Part shown: piece after piece, positions 16,697-25,749 of the stretch
Position numbering within the stretch: position 1 is the first letter of the stretch
Layout: every line of letters starts with the position of its first letter
Assembly: GCF_029760895.1 (NCBI RefSeq)
Contig: NZ_CP121679.1
Span: 2,948,501 to 3,012,500 of the forward strand
Source of the DNA: Ancylobacter sp. WKF20
Lineage (GTDB): Bacteria; Pseudomonadota; Alphaproteobacteria; Rhizobiales; Xanthobacteraceae
Direction of reading: 5' to 3'
DNA: 64,000 nucleotides
Made by a program: the position numbers and the translations under genes
Notes under the pieces: model-generated
The model's input: the letters and a program-made list of their open reading frames with translations, nothing else
Told to the model about the DNA's origin: nothing
The model's database searches: none

Positions 16697-18162
16697 CGCT
16701 CGGGCCCCCAGAAATAGCTGGGCAGACGGGCCAGTTCCTCGCCGGTCGCGGCATCGGCCAGCACCAGCTCGAAATCGCGACGCCCCTTGGGCGCGTTCGC
16801 GCGCGGCAGGGTGATCAGCAACCGTTCCTCGAGGCTGCGCCCCGTGCCGATGGCGATGTCGAGGTGGACGCCGGGCGGCTGGTCGAGCGTGCCGAGGCGG
16901 AGGCGTGCACCGTCGAGCCCCTCCACATGCAGGGTGACGGCGGAGAGCCCCGGTCGGCGATGGGCGAGACGCAGCGCCAGATCGTTGCGCACGCTGCCGT
17001 CGGAGAGCTGCACGAAGGGCGGGTTGCGCTGTGGCTCGGCATGGACGCTCACATCCGCCAGCGTCGCCATGCCATAGGCCGAGAGGCCGAAGGCCAGCAG
17101 GGCGGCGAGGCCGAAGGCCAGCGCCTTCGGCCTCATCCAGCCAATGCGCGGCGCGCTCTGCCGGCTGTCCCCCGGCGTGGTCTCGCCATCGAAGCGGATG
17201 AGGCCCGCCGGGCGCTCCAGCTTGCCCATGACCTCGTCGCAGGCGTCGATGCACAGGCCACAACCGATGCAGCCCATCTGCAGGCCGTCGCGAATGTCGA
17301 CGCCGGTCGGGCAGGCGGTGACGCAGCGCGTGCAGTCGATGCAGTCGCCGCGCAGCGGGGCGGATGTCGGCGTGACCGTGAAGGCCGAGGCATCGCGCGC
17401 CAGGACGAACAACCCCGGCTCGATCAGCTCGGGCCGCAACGCATCGCGCTTGCGCCCGCGCGGCTCACCGCGCCATGCCTGATAGGTCACGACGAGGCTC
17501 TGCCGGTCGAGCAGCGCGGCCTGAAAGCGCGGCCACGGGCACATATGCAGGCAGACGCGCTCGCGGGCATGGGCGGCGAGGAGGAAGGTCGTCGCGGTCA
17601 GCAGCAGCACGGTGGCATAGGCGATAGCGGGCGCCTGTCCTCCGACGAGGAGGCCGGGCAAAGTGGGCGCGTCGATGAAATAGCTGGTGAAGCCAATGCC
17701 GGTCGCCAGCGCGATGAGGCCCCAGGCGAGAGTGCGCAGCCGGCGCTCCCGCGCCCCCTTGCCGACCAGACGTACGATCAGGCGGTCCACCGTGAAGAAG
17801 AGGTCGGACCACACCGTCTGCGGGCAGGCGAAGCCGCACCAGACCCGCCCGGCCAGCGTCGTCGCGTAGAACAGCGCCAAGGCCCCCGCCACCATCAGGC
17901 CGACCGCGATCGGCAGATCCTGCGGCCAGAACTCCAGCCCGACGACGAAGAGCCGGCGGCCCGGAAGATCGAACAGCACTGCCTGCCCCGGCAGCCCCTC
18001 CCCGCGCTCCCAGCGCAGCCACGGCACAAGGAAGAAGAAGCCGAGCATCCCCCAGGTGAGGCCGGTCTTGATGCGCCGGAACCGCCCGCGCACCGCGTGG
18101 GGAATGTCCGGCCGGATAGCGGCGCGGGCGGGAGCAAGACCGGGAAGGACGGTTGCCGGCAT
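16693..18162 (-). CDS. ccoG: Cytochrome c oxidase accessory protein CcoG (FixG/RdxA)
   Basis: A 489-residue membrane ferredoxin. About five helices with CPWPRFQ and GFACPQTVWSDLFF are followed by two [4Fe-4S] motifs, CIDCTRCVTACP and CIGCGLCIDACDE (about residues 275-310), then a periplasmic Ig-like C-terminal domain. CcoG is proposed to reduce Cu(II) for cbb3 biogenesis. Its ATG overlaps the ccoP stop by one base. Confidence 0.95.
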   Translation of the reverse strand: MPATVLPGLAPARAAIRPDIPHAVRGRFRRIKTGLTWGMLGFFFLVPWLRWERGEGLPGQAVLFDLPGRRLFVVGLEFWPQDLPIAVGLMVAGALALFYATTLAGRVWCGFACPQTVWSDLFFTVDRLIVRLVGKGARERRLRTLAWGLIALATGIGFTSYFIDAPTLPGLLVGGQAPAIAYATVLLLTATTFLLAAHARERVCLHMCPWPRFQAALLDRQSLVVTYQAWRGEPRGRKRDALRPELIEPGLFVLARDASAFTVTPTSAPLRGDCIDCTRCVTACPTGVDIRDGLQMGCIGCGLCIDACDEVMGKLERPAGLIRFDGETTPGDSRQSAPRIGWMRPKALAFGLAALLAFGLSAYGMATLADVSVHAEPQRNPPFVQLSDGSVRNDLALRLAHRRPGLSAVTLHVEGLDGARLRLGTLDQPPGVHLDIAIGTGRSLEERLLITLPRANAPKGRRDFELVLADAATGEELARLPSYFWGPER

Positions 18163-19031
18163 CAGCGCTCGCCCCCGCCCAGCGTATGGACATAGACGGC
18201 GAGCATGCGGATCGTCTCGGCGTCGAGCTTGGTGGCGAAGGCGGGCATCACGCCCATGCGCGGAGTGGCGATCTGGTGGCGGACCGCCTCCTTGGTTCTG
18301 CCATAGAGCCAGATGGCGTCGTTGAGCGTCGGTGCGCCGAATTCGCGGTTGCCCTCGCCATTGACGCCATGGCAGGCGGCGCAGTTCTGCTGAAACAGGG
18401 CGGCGCCGGGCATCTTGCCGCGCGCCGCCGCCTGGCCGGGATCGGCAAGGGTCAGCACATAATCGGCGATGGCGTCGATGTCGGTGGCGGAGAGCATCTC
18501 GCCAAAGGCCGGCATCATGCTCTGGCGAGTCTCGTCATGGCCGGAGCGTATGCCGTAGCTCACCGTCTGGTGGATGTCGGCGATGGTGCCACCCCACAAC
18601 CAGTCATCGTCGATCAGAGCCGGGAACTGGCCGATCTGGCCGCCCGCGCCAACGCCATGGCAGGGCGCGCAGTTCTCGTTGAAGGCGGCCCGCCCGCCGG
18701 CGATGGCGAAGCGGCGCAATTCCGGGTTGGCCTCGATCTGGTCGAGCGGCGCCTCGTTGAGGAGCCGGCGCCAGTCGGCCTGCGCCGCCCGACCGGCGGC
18801 GACCTCCTCGGCAAGCTGGCCGCGGCTGGTCCAGCCCAGCTGGCCCTTGAACACGCCCATGGGCGTCGCCACCGAAGGGAAGAGCCACATATAGGCCACC
18901 GCGACGAAGCAGGAGCCGATGAAGACGGTGAGCCACCATTGCGGCACCGGCGTCGTCAGCTCCTTGATGCCGTCCCATTCATGGCCGGTGGTGCGGTAGC
19001 CGGTGAGCGGATCGCGTTCAGGCGTGGCCAT
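18162..19031 (-). CDS. ccoP: cbb3 cytochrome oxidase diheme subunit CcoP
   Basis: A 289-residue membrane-anchored diheme cytochrome c. The N-terminal helix (WWLTVFIGSCFVAVAYMWLF) is followed by two heme-binding sites, CAPCH and CAACH, each with a downstream Met ligand region (MMPAFGE, GVMPAFA). It carries electrons to CcoO/CcoN. Its start overlaps the end of ccoQ by 14 bases. Confidence 0.96.
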   Translation of the reverse strand: MATPERDPLTGYRTTGHEWDGIKELTTPVPQWWLTVFIGSCFVAVAYMWLFPSVATPMGVFKGQLGWTSRGQLAEEVAAGRAAQADWRRLLNEAPLDQIEANPELRRFAIAGGRAAFNENCAPCHGVGAGGQIGQFPALIDDDWLWGGTIADIHQTVSYGIRSGHDETRQSMMPAFGEMLSATDIDAIADYVLTLADPGQAAARGKMPGAALFQQNCAACHGVNGEGNREFGAPTLNDAIWLYGRTKEAVRHQIATPRMGVMPAFATKLDAETIRMLAVYVHTLGGGER

Positions 19032-19185
19032 CGGTGTCCTCCCCGCTGGCGAAGGGGATGCGGGAGCGGCGGTCCATCTCGGCGCGGGCGCCGGGGCGGA
19101 ACACGCTCCAGAGGATGGCGGCGAACAGCGCGACGGCGACGACCAGCCAGGATTTCAGCGCGACGACGAGCAGGGCCTCGCTCAT
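19018..19185 (-). CDS. ccoQ: cbb3 cytochrome oxidase subunit CcoQ
   Basis: A 55-residue single-span protein, hydrophobic at residues 4-28 and with a charged tail ([12 protein letters not shown]). Position and form are those of CcoQ/FixQ, which stabilises the CcoP interaction. Its ATG overlaps the ccoO stop (ATGA) and its end overlaps the ccoP start. Confidence 0.9.
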   Translation of the reverse strand: MSEALLVVALKSWLVVAVALFAAILWSVFRPGARAEMDRRSRIPFASGEDTDGHA

Positions 19186-19937
19186 GGCGGCGCGCTCCCC
19201 TGTCCAGCAGGCGCGACCGGCGGCAGTTCGGCAAGCGTGCCGAGCACCTGCAGATAGGCGATCAGCGCATCCATCTCGGTGATGCGGTCGGGATGCCCAT
19301 CGAAATCGCCGAGCCGCGCCTTGGGATAGCGGGCGAGCAGCCCGCCATCGCTGTCGTCCCCCGAGGCCTGGGCGCGGATGTCGGCGGCCGAACGGGCGAT
19401 CATCGCGTCCGTATAGGGCACCCCCACCTTGCGCAGCGCCCGCATATGAGCGGCGAAGCCCTCCACATCGATCTCGCGGCTGGCGAGGAACGGATAGGCC
19501 GGCATGATCGACACCGGCACGACGCTGCGCGGGTCCATCATATGGGCGAGATGCCAGGCGTTGGAGTATTTCGAGCCGACGCGGGCGAGGTCCGGCCCGG
19601 TGCGCTTGGAGCCCCAGAGAAAGGGGTGGTCGTACATGCTCTCGGCAGCGACCGAGTAGTGGCCGTAACGCTCCACCTCGTCGCGGAAGGGGCGGATCTG
19701 CTGGCTGTGGCAGGTGTAGCAGCCCTCGCGCGTGTAGACGTTGCGGCCGATCTGCTCGAGCGGCGAATAGGGCCGCATGCCCGGCACCGGCTGCACCGTG
19801 GTCTCCAGCTTGAACAGCGGCACGATCTCGACCAGCCCGCCGATCAGGATGACCAGCAGGGTGAGCACGAAGAGCAGCGTGGTCGACCGCTCGATGATGG
19901 CGTGACCTTTGGGGGCTTCCTCGGTGTGGCTTGCCAT
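19182..19937 (-). CDS. ccoO: cbb3 cytochrome oxidase monoheme subunit CcoO
   Basis: A 251-residue membrane-anchored cytochrome c. It has an N-terminal helix ([23 protein letters not shown]), one heme site (CYTCHSQ) and the conserved GPDLARVG and [14 protein letters not shown] blocks. The ATG at 19937 is preferred; a GTG at 19952 overlapping the ccoN stop would add five residues and cannot be excluded. It forms the catalytic core with CcoN. Confidence 0.95.
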   Translation of the reverse strand: MASHTEEAPKGHAIIERSTTLLFVLTLLVILIGGLVEIVPLFKLETTVQPVPGMRPYSPLEQIGRNVYTREGCYTCHSQQIRPFRDEVERYGHYSVAAESMYDHPFLWGSKRTGPDLARVGSKYSNAWHLAHMMDPRSVVPVSIMPAYPFLASREIDVEGFAAHMRALRKVGVPYTDAMIARSAADIRAQASGDDSDGGLLARYPKARLGDFDGHPDRITEMDALIAYLQVLGTLAELPPVAPAGQGSAPP

Positions 19938-19948
19938 GATGGGGCGCC

Positions 19949-21445
19949 TCACGAAGCCGGAGCCGCCGCCTGCGGCGCAGTCGCCGGCAGTCGGGCGGTG
20001 GCCGGCTGGCGGATGGTCATGACGACATTGATCGCCATGAGCACGCCGCCGGTGAGGTAGAGCACCCCGCCGACGAGGCGGATCACGTAATAGGGGTGCA
20101 GCATGGCGACGCTGTCGGCGAAGGAATATTGCAGGAAGCCGAAGGCGTCATAGGCGCGCCACATGAGGCCCTGGGCGATGCCGGCGACCCACATGGCGGT
20201 GATGTAGAGGACGATCGCCACCGAGGCGATCCAGAAATGCCACTCGACCAGCTTCACCGACCAGAGCGGGCGCCGCCACAGCCGGGGCACCATGTAATAG
20301 AGCGCGCCGAAGCAGATGAAGGCGACCCAGCCCAGCGCGCCGGAATGCACATGGCCGACCGTCCAGTCCGTGTAATGGCTGAGCGAATTGACCGACTTCA
20401 GCGCCATCAGCGGGCCCTCGAAAGTCGCCATGCCGTAAAACGCGACGGCCACCACGAGGAAGCGCAGGATCGGATCGGTGCGCAGTTTCCCCCACGCGCC
20501 GGAGAGCGTCATGATGCCGTTGATCATGCCGCCCCAGGAGGGCATCCACAGCATGATCGAGAAGGCCATGCCGAGCGTCTGCGTCCAGTCGGGCAGCGAG
20601 GTGTAGTGCAGATGGTGCGGGCCGGCCCAGATATAGAGGAAGATCAGCGCCCAGAAATGCACGATGGACAGCCGGTAGGAATAGATCGGCCGTTCCGCCT
20701 GCTTCGGCACGAAGTAATACATGATGCCGATGAAGCCGGCGGTGAGGAAGAAGCCGACCATGTTGTGGCCGTACCACCACTGCACCATCGCATCCTGCAC
20801 GCCGGAGAAGGCCGAGTAACTCTTGGTGCCGACGAGGGAGACCGGCATCGCCAGGTTGTTGACGATGTGCAGCACGGCCACGGTGATGATGAAGGCGAGG
20901 AAGAACCAGTTCGCCACATAGATGTGCGGCTCGCGCCGGCGCACCAGCGTGCCGACGAAGATGGCGAGATAGGTCACCCAGACGATGGCGAGCCAGATGT
21001 CGGCGTACCATTCCGGCTCGGCATATTCCCGGCTTTGGGTGATGCCGAGCACATAGCCGGAAGCGGCGATGACGAGGAATGTCTGGTAGCCCCAGAACAG
21101 GAAATTGGCGAGGCGCGGACCACCCCACAGGCCGACCTGGCAGGTGCGCTGCACGACATAGAGCGAGGTCGCCATCAGCGCATTGCCGCCAAAGGCGAGA
21201 ATGACGCCGGAGGTATGGACCGGGCGCAGTCGCCCGAAGGTGAAATATTCGCCGAGATTGAGCTGCGGGAAGGCGAGTTGCGCCGCCACCACGACACCGG
21301 CGGCGAAGCCGACCAGCGCCCACCCCACCGTCACCAGCGTGAAGCGACGGATGATCGCCTCATTATAGCCGGGGATTGTCGTGGCGTCACTGCGCGCCCT
21401 TTCTATTCCGGGCAATGAAGCAAGTGAAAGTGTTGATGCCGTCAT
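19949..21445 (-). CDS. ccoN: cbb3 cytochrome oxidase catalytic subunit CcoN
   Basis: A 498-residue heme-copper oxidase subunit I of the C family with about 12 helices. The low-spin heme ligand region ([17 protein letters not shown]), the copper-site [21 protein letters not shown] and the heme b3 segment [10 protein letters not shown] are all visible. It gives high-affinity O2 reduction under microaerobic conditions. It is the first gene of ccoNOQPGHIS. A perfect anaerobox lies 17-30 bases upstream of the ATG, which is unusually close; see findings. Confidence 0.96.
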   Translation of the reverse strand: MTASTLSLASLPGIERARSDATTIPGYNEAIIRRFTLVTVGWALVGFAAGVVVAAQLAFPQLNLGEYFTFGRLRPVHTSGVILAFGGNALMATSLYVVQRTCQVGLWGGPRLANFLFWGYQTFLVIAASGYVLGITQSREYAEPEWYADIWLAIVWVTYLAIFVGTLVRRREPHIYVANWFFLAFIITVAVLHIVNNLAMPVSLVGTKSYSAFSGVQDAMVQWWYGHNMVGFFLTAGFIGIMYYFVPKQAERPIYSYRLSIVHFWALIFLYIWAGPHHLHYTSLPDWTQTLGMAFSIMLWMPSWGGMINGIMTLSGAWGKLRTDPILRFLVVAVAFYGMATFEGPLMALKSVNSLSHYTDWTVGHVHSGALGWVAFICFGALYYMVPRLWRRPLWSVKLVEWHFWIASVAIVLYITAMWVAGIAQGLMWRAYDAFGFLQYSFADSVAMLHPYYVIRLVGGVLYLTGGVLMAINVVMTIRQPATARLPATAPQAAAPAS

Positions 21446-21460
21446 ATTGCCTCAACGTCT

Positions 21461-21476
21461 ATTGATTTCGATCAAT
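21461..21476. promoter_or_regulatory. FNR/FixK-type anaerobox between ccoN and a divergent small gene
   Basis: ATTGATTTCGATCAAT contains the perfect TTGAT-N4-ATCAA palindrome recognised by Fnr/FixK regulators. It lies in an AT-rich stretch rare for this window. Its centre is 23 bases upstream of the ccoN ATG and about 103 bases upstream of the small plus-strand gene at 21572. The Crp/Fnr protein encoded 9.5 kb away is a candidate binder. Confidence 0.88.
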
Positions 21477-21571
21477 TAGAATGATGCTTTGATTATCGAA
21501 TGAAATACAATATTGACTATTATTGATTTTTGATTTGTTTTTCTGACGTTCGAATATGTTTGGAGTCTTCC

Positions 21572-21829
21572 ATGACGTCTTCCGTCCTCATAATCCTGGC
21601 GGCTGCGCCACTGGCGTTGCTGTTTCTCGCGCTGCGCGGGCGTGGCGATGTGGTCGGCTGGTGGCTCGGGCTCGGCCATGGCATGCTGGCCTTGCTGGCG
21701 CTGGCTGGCGTGGCCATGGCCGGGGATCGCGGCTTCGCGCTCTTCGCTGCCCTGGCGAGCGTCTATGCTGGCGCCATGTGCGCCGCCGAGGTGGTCCATC
21801 TCATGCGCCGCCCGGTCCGTTCGGCCTGA
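21572..21829 (+). CDS. Small membrane protein of unknown function
   Basis: An 85-residue protein with two or three hydrophobic segments (VLIILAAAPLALLFLAL, LGHGMLALLALAGVAMAG and a weaker third). I do not recognise the family. It is divergent from ccoN across the anaerobox and is followed 15 bases later by a second small membrane gene, so the two probably form an operon. Codon use is normal for the region. Confidence 0.6.
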   Translation: MTSSVLIILAAAPLALLFLALRGRGDVVGWWLGLGHGMLALLALAGVAMAGDRGFALFAALASVYAGAMCAAEVVHLMRRPVRSA

Positions 21830-21844
21830 CGCGGAGACCCGGCC

Positions 21845-22183
21845 ATGCCCCAACTCGTCCGCTTCCTGCTGCGCCACGCGCTGGTCGGTCTCGTGCTGGC
21901 GGTGGTCTTCGTCGGTGCCCTGCTGGCCTTCGACATCGCGCGGCTCGGCTCGCTGATCGCGGCCTCGCCGATCGGCGTGATCGCGGTGCTGGTGCTGACC
22001 GTCTCGGTCGGCATCACCTTCGCCAGCGTGCAGATGGGATTTGCCATCATGCTGCTCGCCGATCGGGACGAGGATGACGGCAACGGACGGCGTGCCCCAC
22101 TGGCGCGGCTGCTGCCGGCGCGCGTGCCCGTCGCCCTGCGACACAAGCCCCGCGCGCCGGCCCAGCGGCCGGGCGCACCCTGA
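21845..22183 (+). CDS. Small membrane protein of unknown function
   Basis: A 112-residue protein with two clear hydrophobic helices (HALVGLVLAVVFVGALLAF and IGVIAVLVLTVSVGITFA) and a basic, proline-rich cytoplasmic tail. Family not recognised. It follows the previous small gene closely and lies between ccoN and the RegB-like kinase, so a link with respiration or redox control is plausible but only from position. Confidence 0.6.
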   Translation: MPQLVRFLLRHALVGLVLAVVFVGALLAFDIARLGSLIAASPIGVIAVLVLTVSVGITFASVQMGFAIMLLADRDEDDGNGRRAPLARLLPARVPVALRHKPRAPAQRPGAP

Positions 22184-22500
22184 GCCCTGCCCGGTCCGCC
22201 GGGTCGCGTCGGGCAGCGTTGCTGTGCCGGGCCTTGACGACGGCATGAGTCTCCCCGCCATTGCCACACGGGGTGTGCAACGGTTCTTTGGGCGGCCCGT
22301 CGGACCGCCGCGCGTGACAGATCAGGGGCATGACCTAGCAGGAGGGGGGAGGCGGCGCGCTTGGACAGAATGCCCAATGGGCGTCAAGGCGCCTCGCCCC
22401 TAGAAGCGGCAGCAAGGCGCGGTTCGTCCGCGCGCCGAACGCCGGTCCCCGCGGGACGAGAACACGCAGCCGCGCGCCGGCACCGGGAGTTTGAGTAGCC
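22184..22500. other. Intergenic stretch before the redox sensor kinase
   Basis: About 317 bases with no supported gene. Short open frames lack ribosome sites and recognisable products. The promoter of the kinase-regulator pair is expected here; none could be assigned. Confidence 0.4.
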
Positions 22501-23781
22501 GTGGCGCCGCTGACCACCGTCGACACCACCAACCGCAAAAACCTGCTGCTGCTCGCGCAGCTGCGCTGGATCGCCGTCATCGGCCAGTTGGTGACGATCT
22601 GGCTGGTGCATTTCGAGTTCGCGATTCCCCTGCCGCTGGCGCAGATGCTGGCGGTGGTGGTTTTTCTGCTCGCTCTCAACATCGTCAGCCTGCTGCGCTA
22701 CCGCCGGCAGGAGAGCGTGACCAATACCGAGCTGTTCATCGAGCTGCTGCTGGATGTCGCCGCGCTCACCGTGCAGCTCTATCTGAGCGGCGGCGCGCAG
22801 AACCCCTTCATCTCGCTGTTCCTGCTCCAGGTCATTCTTGGTGCGGTGCTGCTGGAGGCCTGGTCGGTCTGGACGCTGGTAGCGATCACCACAGGCTGCT
22901 TCGTCAGCCTCACCGTCTGGCATCGCGATCTGGTGATGCCGCACAGCCATATGGGCGGCTTCTGGAACCTGCATGTGCAGGGCATGTTGATCTGCTTCGT
23001 GCTGGCGGCCTGCCTGCTGGTGCTGTTCGTCACCCGTGTCACCGCCAATCTGCGGGAGCGCGACGCGCATCTGGCCGAGTTGCGCCGACAGTCGGTCGAG
23101 GAGGAGCACATTGTGCGCATGGGCCTGCTCGCCTCCGGGGCGGCGCATGAGCTGGGCACGCCGCTCACCACGCTCTCGGTCATCCTCAAGGACTGGGAGA
23201 GCCTGCCGGCTATTGCTACCGACCCGGACCTTGCACAGGACATCGCGGAGATGCAGGGCCAGCTCGCCCGCTGCAAGGCGATCGTTACCGGCATCCTTCT
23301 GTCGTCCGGCGAGGCGCGGGGCGAGGGCACGGTGCGCACCACCGTGCGGCACTTTCTCGATGAGGCGGTGGCGGATTGGCGCACGGCCCGCGCGCCGGCC
23401 GGCTTCGCCTATGACAATGGTTTCGAGCCCGATGAGGCCATCATCTCTGATCTCGCGCTCAGGCAGGTGCTGGTCAATGTGCTCGACAATGCGCTGGAGG
23501 CCTCGCCGGATGGGGTGGAACTGCGCGCGATCCGCCGCGATGGCAACCTTGTCGTCGAAGTGACGGATCGCGGCAGCGGTTTCCCCGCCGCTATTCTCGC
23601 CGAACTCGGCACGCCCTATCGCTCCACCAAGGCGCGGGCCGGCGCGGGGCTGGGGCTGTTCCTCGTGGTCAATGTGCTGCGGCGGCTGGGCGGCTCGGTC
23701 GTCGCGCGCAACCGCCCGGAAGGTGGGGCCTGCGTGACGCTGCGCCTGCCTCTTGCGGCACTGTCGGAGAGCAATGCGTGA
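22501..23781 (+). CDS. Redox-sensing histidine kinase, RegB/PrrB/ActS type
   Basis: A 426-residue membrane kinase starting at GTG. Six hydrophobic segments fill residues 15-180. The quinone-sensing motif GGAQNPF, matching the GGxxNPF of RegB, lies near residue 100. The H-box ASGAAHELGTPL has His216, then a conserved ARCKAI segment whose Cys is in the region of the RegB redox cysteine, and the ATPase N, G1 and G2 boxes NVLDNALEA, TDRGSGFP and GAGLGLF. It should phosphorylate the regulator encoded immediately downstream in response to respiratory redox state, controlling oxidases such as those next door. Confidence 0.93.
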   Translation: MAPLTTVDTTNRKNLLLLAQLRWIAVIGQLVTIWLVHFEFAIPLPLAQMLAVVVFLLALNIVSLLRYRRQESVTNTELFIELLLDVAALTVQLYLSGGAQNPFISLFLLQVILGAVLLEAWSVWTLVAITTGCFVSLTVWHRDLVMPHSHMGGFWNLHVQGMLICFVLAACLLVLFVTRVTANLRERDAHLAELRRQSVEEEHIVRMGLLASGAAHELGTPLTTLSVILKDWESLPAIATDPDLAQDIAEMQGQLARCKAIVTGILLSSGEARGEGTVRTTVRHFLDEAVADWRTARAPAGFAYDNGFEPDEAIISDLALRQVLVNVLDNALEASPDGVELRAIRRDGNLVVEVTDRGSGFPAAILAELGTPYRSTKARAGAGLGLFLVVNVLRRLGGSVVARNRPEGGACVTLRLPLAALSESNA

Positions 23782-24308
23782 TGGATCGGCAGCTTCTGAT
23801 CGTGGAGGACGACAGCAGCCTCGCCCGCGCCCTCCGGCGCTCCTTCGAGCGCCGTGGCTATGCTGTCGACCATTGTGCCGATCTCGATGCGGTGACGCGG
23901 CTTCTCGCCGACAGGGCCCCCGGTTTCGCCGTGGTGGATCTCAAGCTCGGCGGCGAATCCGGGCTGGAATGCGTGAAGGCGTTGCACGCCCACGATCCCG
24001 CCATCCGCATCGTGGTGCTCACCGGCTTCGCCAGCATCGCCACGGCGGTCGAGGCCATCAAGCTCGGGGCGAGCCACTATCTGCCCAAGCCCGCCAATAC
24101 CGACGACATCGAAAAGGCCTTCGCGCGCGTCGAGGGCGATGTGTCGGTGCCGCTGCAGGGGCGCCCGACCTCCCTCAAGAGCCTCGAATGGGAGCGCATC
24201 CACGAGACGCTGGTGGAGACCGACTTCAACATCTCCGAGACCGCCCGCCGGCTCGGCATGCACCGCCGGACGCTCGCCCGGAAGCTCGAGAAGCGACCGA
24301 TGAAGTAG
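23781..24308 (+). CDS. Redox response regulator, RegA/PrrA/ActR type
   Basis: A 175-residue regulator. The receiver domain at 1-120 has acidic residues VEDD, phospho-acceptor Asp53 (VVDLKLGG) and Lys in LPKPA; a Fis-type helix-turn-helix at the C-terminus reads NISETARRLGMHRRTLARKLEKR, the near-invariant DNA-binding end of RegA proteins. Its ATG overlaps the kinase stop by one base (TGATG), so translation is coupled. A GTG three bases earlier is the alternative start. Confidence 0.93.
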   Translation: MDRQLLIVEDDSSLARALRRSFERRGYAVDHCADLDAVTRLLADRAPGFAVVDLKLGGESGLECVKALHAHDPAIRIVVLTGFASIATAVEAIKLGASHYLPKPANTDDIEKAFARVEGDVSVPLQGRPTSLKSLEWERIHETLVETDFNISETARRLGMHRRTLARKLEKRPMK

Positions 24309-24599
24309 ACCGCCGTCTCGCAAAACTTGTCTCGTAGGCCTCGCGAGTGCGCGTACCTGGCCGGTGCGACGCCGGGGGGCGGCTTCGACGGACCTTCCTC
24401 TGGCCGCCCATGCGCTGCCGGGTGCCAAGCGGATCGAGCAGCCCATCACCGGCACCGAATTCCCGCCGCCGGCCAGCCGTGCGAATTCGCAACATTCCAG
24501 CGCTCGTGAAAGCCGGTCGGCGCGTGGGCTGCCATAGTACCTGACCGACAGGCCGCGCCGACGCCGGAGAAGGCGCCCCTGTCCGGATGGGGAGCCTCC

Positions 24600-25742
24600 A
24601 TGTCAGACTCATCTGCGCCGGGCACGTCCGGCTCGCATTCACCCGCGCCGAAAGCTGGCGGTCCATCTTCCGCACGGGCGCCGCTGGCGGTGATCGGCTC
24701 GCTCGCCCTGATCGGCGGCATCGTCGTCGTTGTGGCGGGAGCCTTCGCCTATACGGGCGGCTTCCTCTCGCCCGGGCGGATCACACCGACCAAGCTGGTG
24801 GACGCGCTGGCGCCGCCCGGCGGGCCGGCCCTCGGCCACCGCCGCAACCACGCCAAGGGTATCTGCTTCACCGGCGTGTTCGAGGCGAACGGCAATGGCG
24901 CCGCCCTCTCGACCGCTCCCATGCTCGCCGCCGGCCGCCACCCCGCCATGGGCCGCTTCAATCTCGCCACGCCGGACCCGAAGGCGCCGGATGCCACCGT
25001 GCGCGTGCGCGGGCTGGGGCTTGAGATCGTCGCCGATGGCCAGACCTGGCGCGCGGCGATGATCGACCCGCCCTTTTTCCCCGTGGCAACGCCGCAGGCC
25101 TTTTTCGATCTCCTGACCGCCGCGCACAGCCCGGCGCCGGAGGCGATGAAGGACTTCATCGCCGCCCATCCCGAGTTCGCGACCTTCGCCGGCTGGGCCG
25201 GCAGCGCGCCGTGGACGGCGAGCTACGCGCAGGACCAGTTCAACAGCCTGAACGCCTTCCTGTTCACCGATGCCTCCGGCACCGCCCATGCGGTGCGCTG
25301 GAGCTACCGGCCGCAGGCGGCGGTGACGCCGATCTCCAAAGACGACCTCGAAAAGCTGGGGCCGGATCATCTGGAGCAGGAGATCACCAGCCGCGTCGCG
25401 CAGGCGCCGCAGCGCTGGACGCTGGAATTGACGGTTGCGAACCCCGGCGACCCGACCAACGACCCGAGCAAGGCCTGGCCGGAAGGCCGGCGCACGGTCG
25501 ATGCCGGAACGCTGATCGTCGACAAGATCGAGCCGGAGCCCGACGGCCCCTGCCGCGACATCAATTTCGACCCGACCATCCTGCCGGCGGGCATCGCCGT
25601 CTCGGACGATCCCTTCCCGGCCGCGCGCTCGGCCGCCTATGCGCGCTCCTTCAATCTGCGCACGGCGGAATGGCGGGACTATCCCTATCAGACCCCTGCC
25701 GCACCGCCCGCGGCCGCCACCCCCGCCACACCCAAGCCGTGA
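24600..25742 (+). CDS. Catalase-family heme peroxidase (SrpA-like), membrane-anchored
   Basis: A 380-residue protein with an N-terminal membrane helix (PLAVIGSLALIGGIVVVVAGAF) and a short catalase-like fold. GHRRNHAKGICFTGVFEANG corresponds to the distal His region, RHPAMGRFN follows, and RSAAYARSFNLR near residue 345 supplies the proximal Tyr segment. It is shorter than a true catalase, as in the SrpA/catalase-related peroxidase group, and probably periplasmic. The next gene, cytochrome b561, begins seven bases after its stop, which suggests an electron donor partner. Confidence 0.85.
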   Translation: MSDSSAPGTSGSHSPAPKAGGPSSARAPLAVIGSLALIGGIVVVVAGAFAYTGGFLSPGRITPTKLVDALAPPGGPALGHRRNHAKGICFTGVFEANGNGAALSTAPMLAAGRHPAMGRFNLATPDPKAPDATVRVRGLGLEIVADGQTWRAAMIDPPFFPVATPQAFFDLLTAAHSPAPEAMKDFIAAHPEFATFAGWAGSAPWTASYAQDQFNSLNAFLFTDASGTAHAVRWSYRPQAAVTPISKDDLEKLGPDHLEQEITSRVAQAPQRWTLELTVANPGDPTNDPSKAWPEGRRTVDAGTLIVDKIEPEPDGPCRDINFDPTILPAGIAVSDDPFPAARSAAYARSFNLRTAEWRDYPYQTPAAPPAAATPATPKP

Positions 25743-25749
25743 GGACGCC

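Noticed and set aside
20096..21418. Plus-strand open frame opposite ccoN
   Set aside because: Antisense to the catalytic oxidase subunit, rich in His/Asp/Glu as expected from reversed membrane-helix codons.
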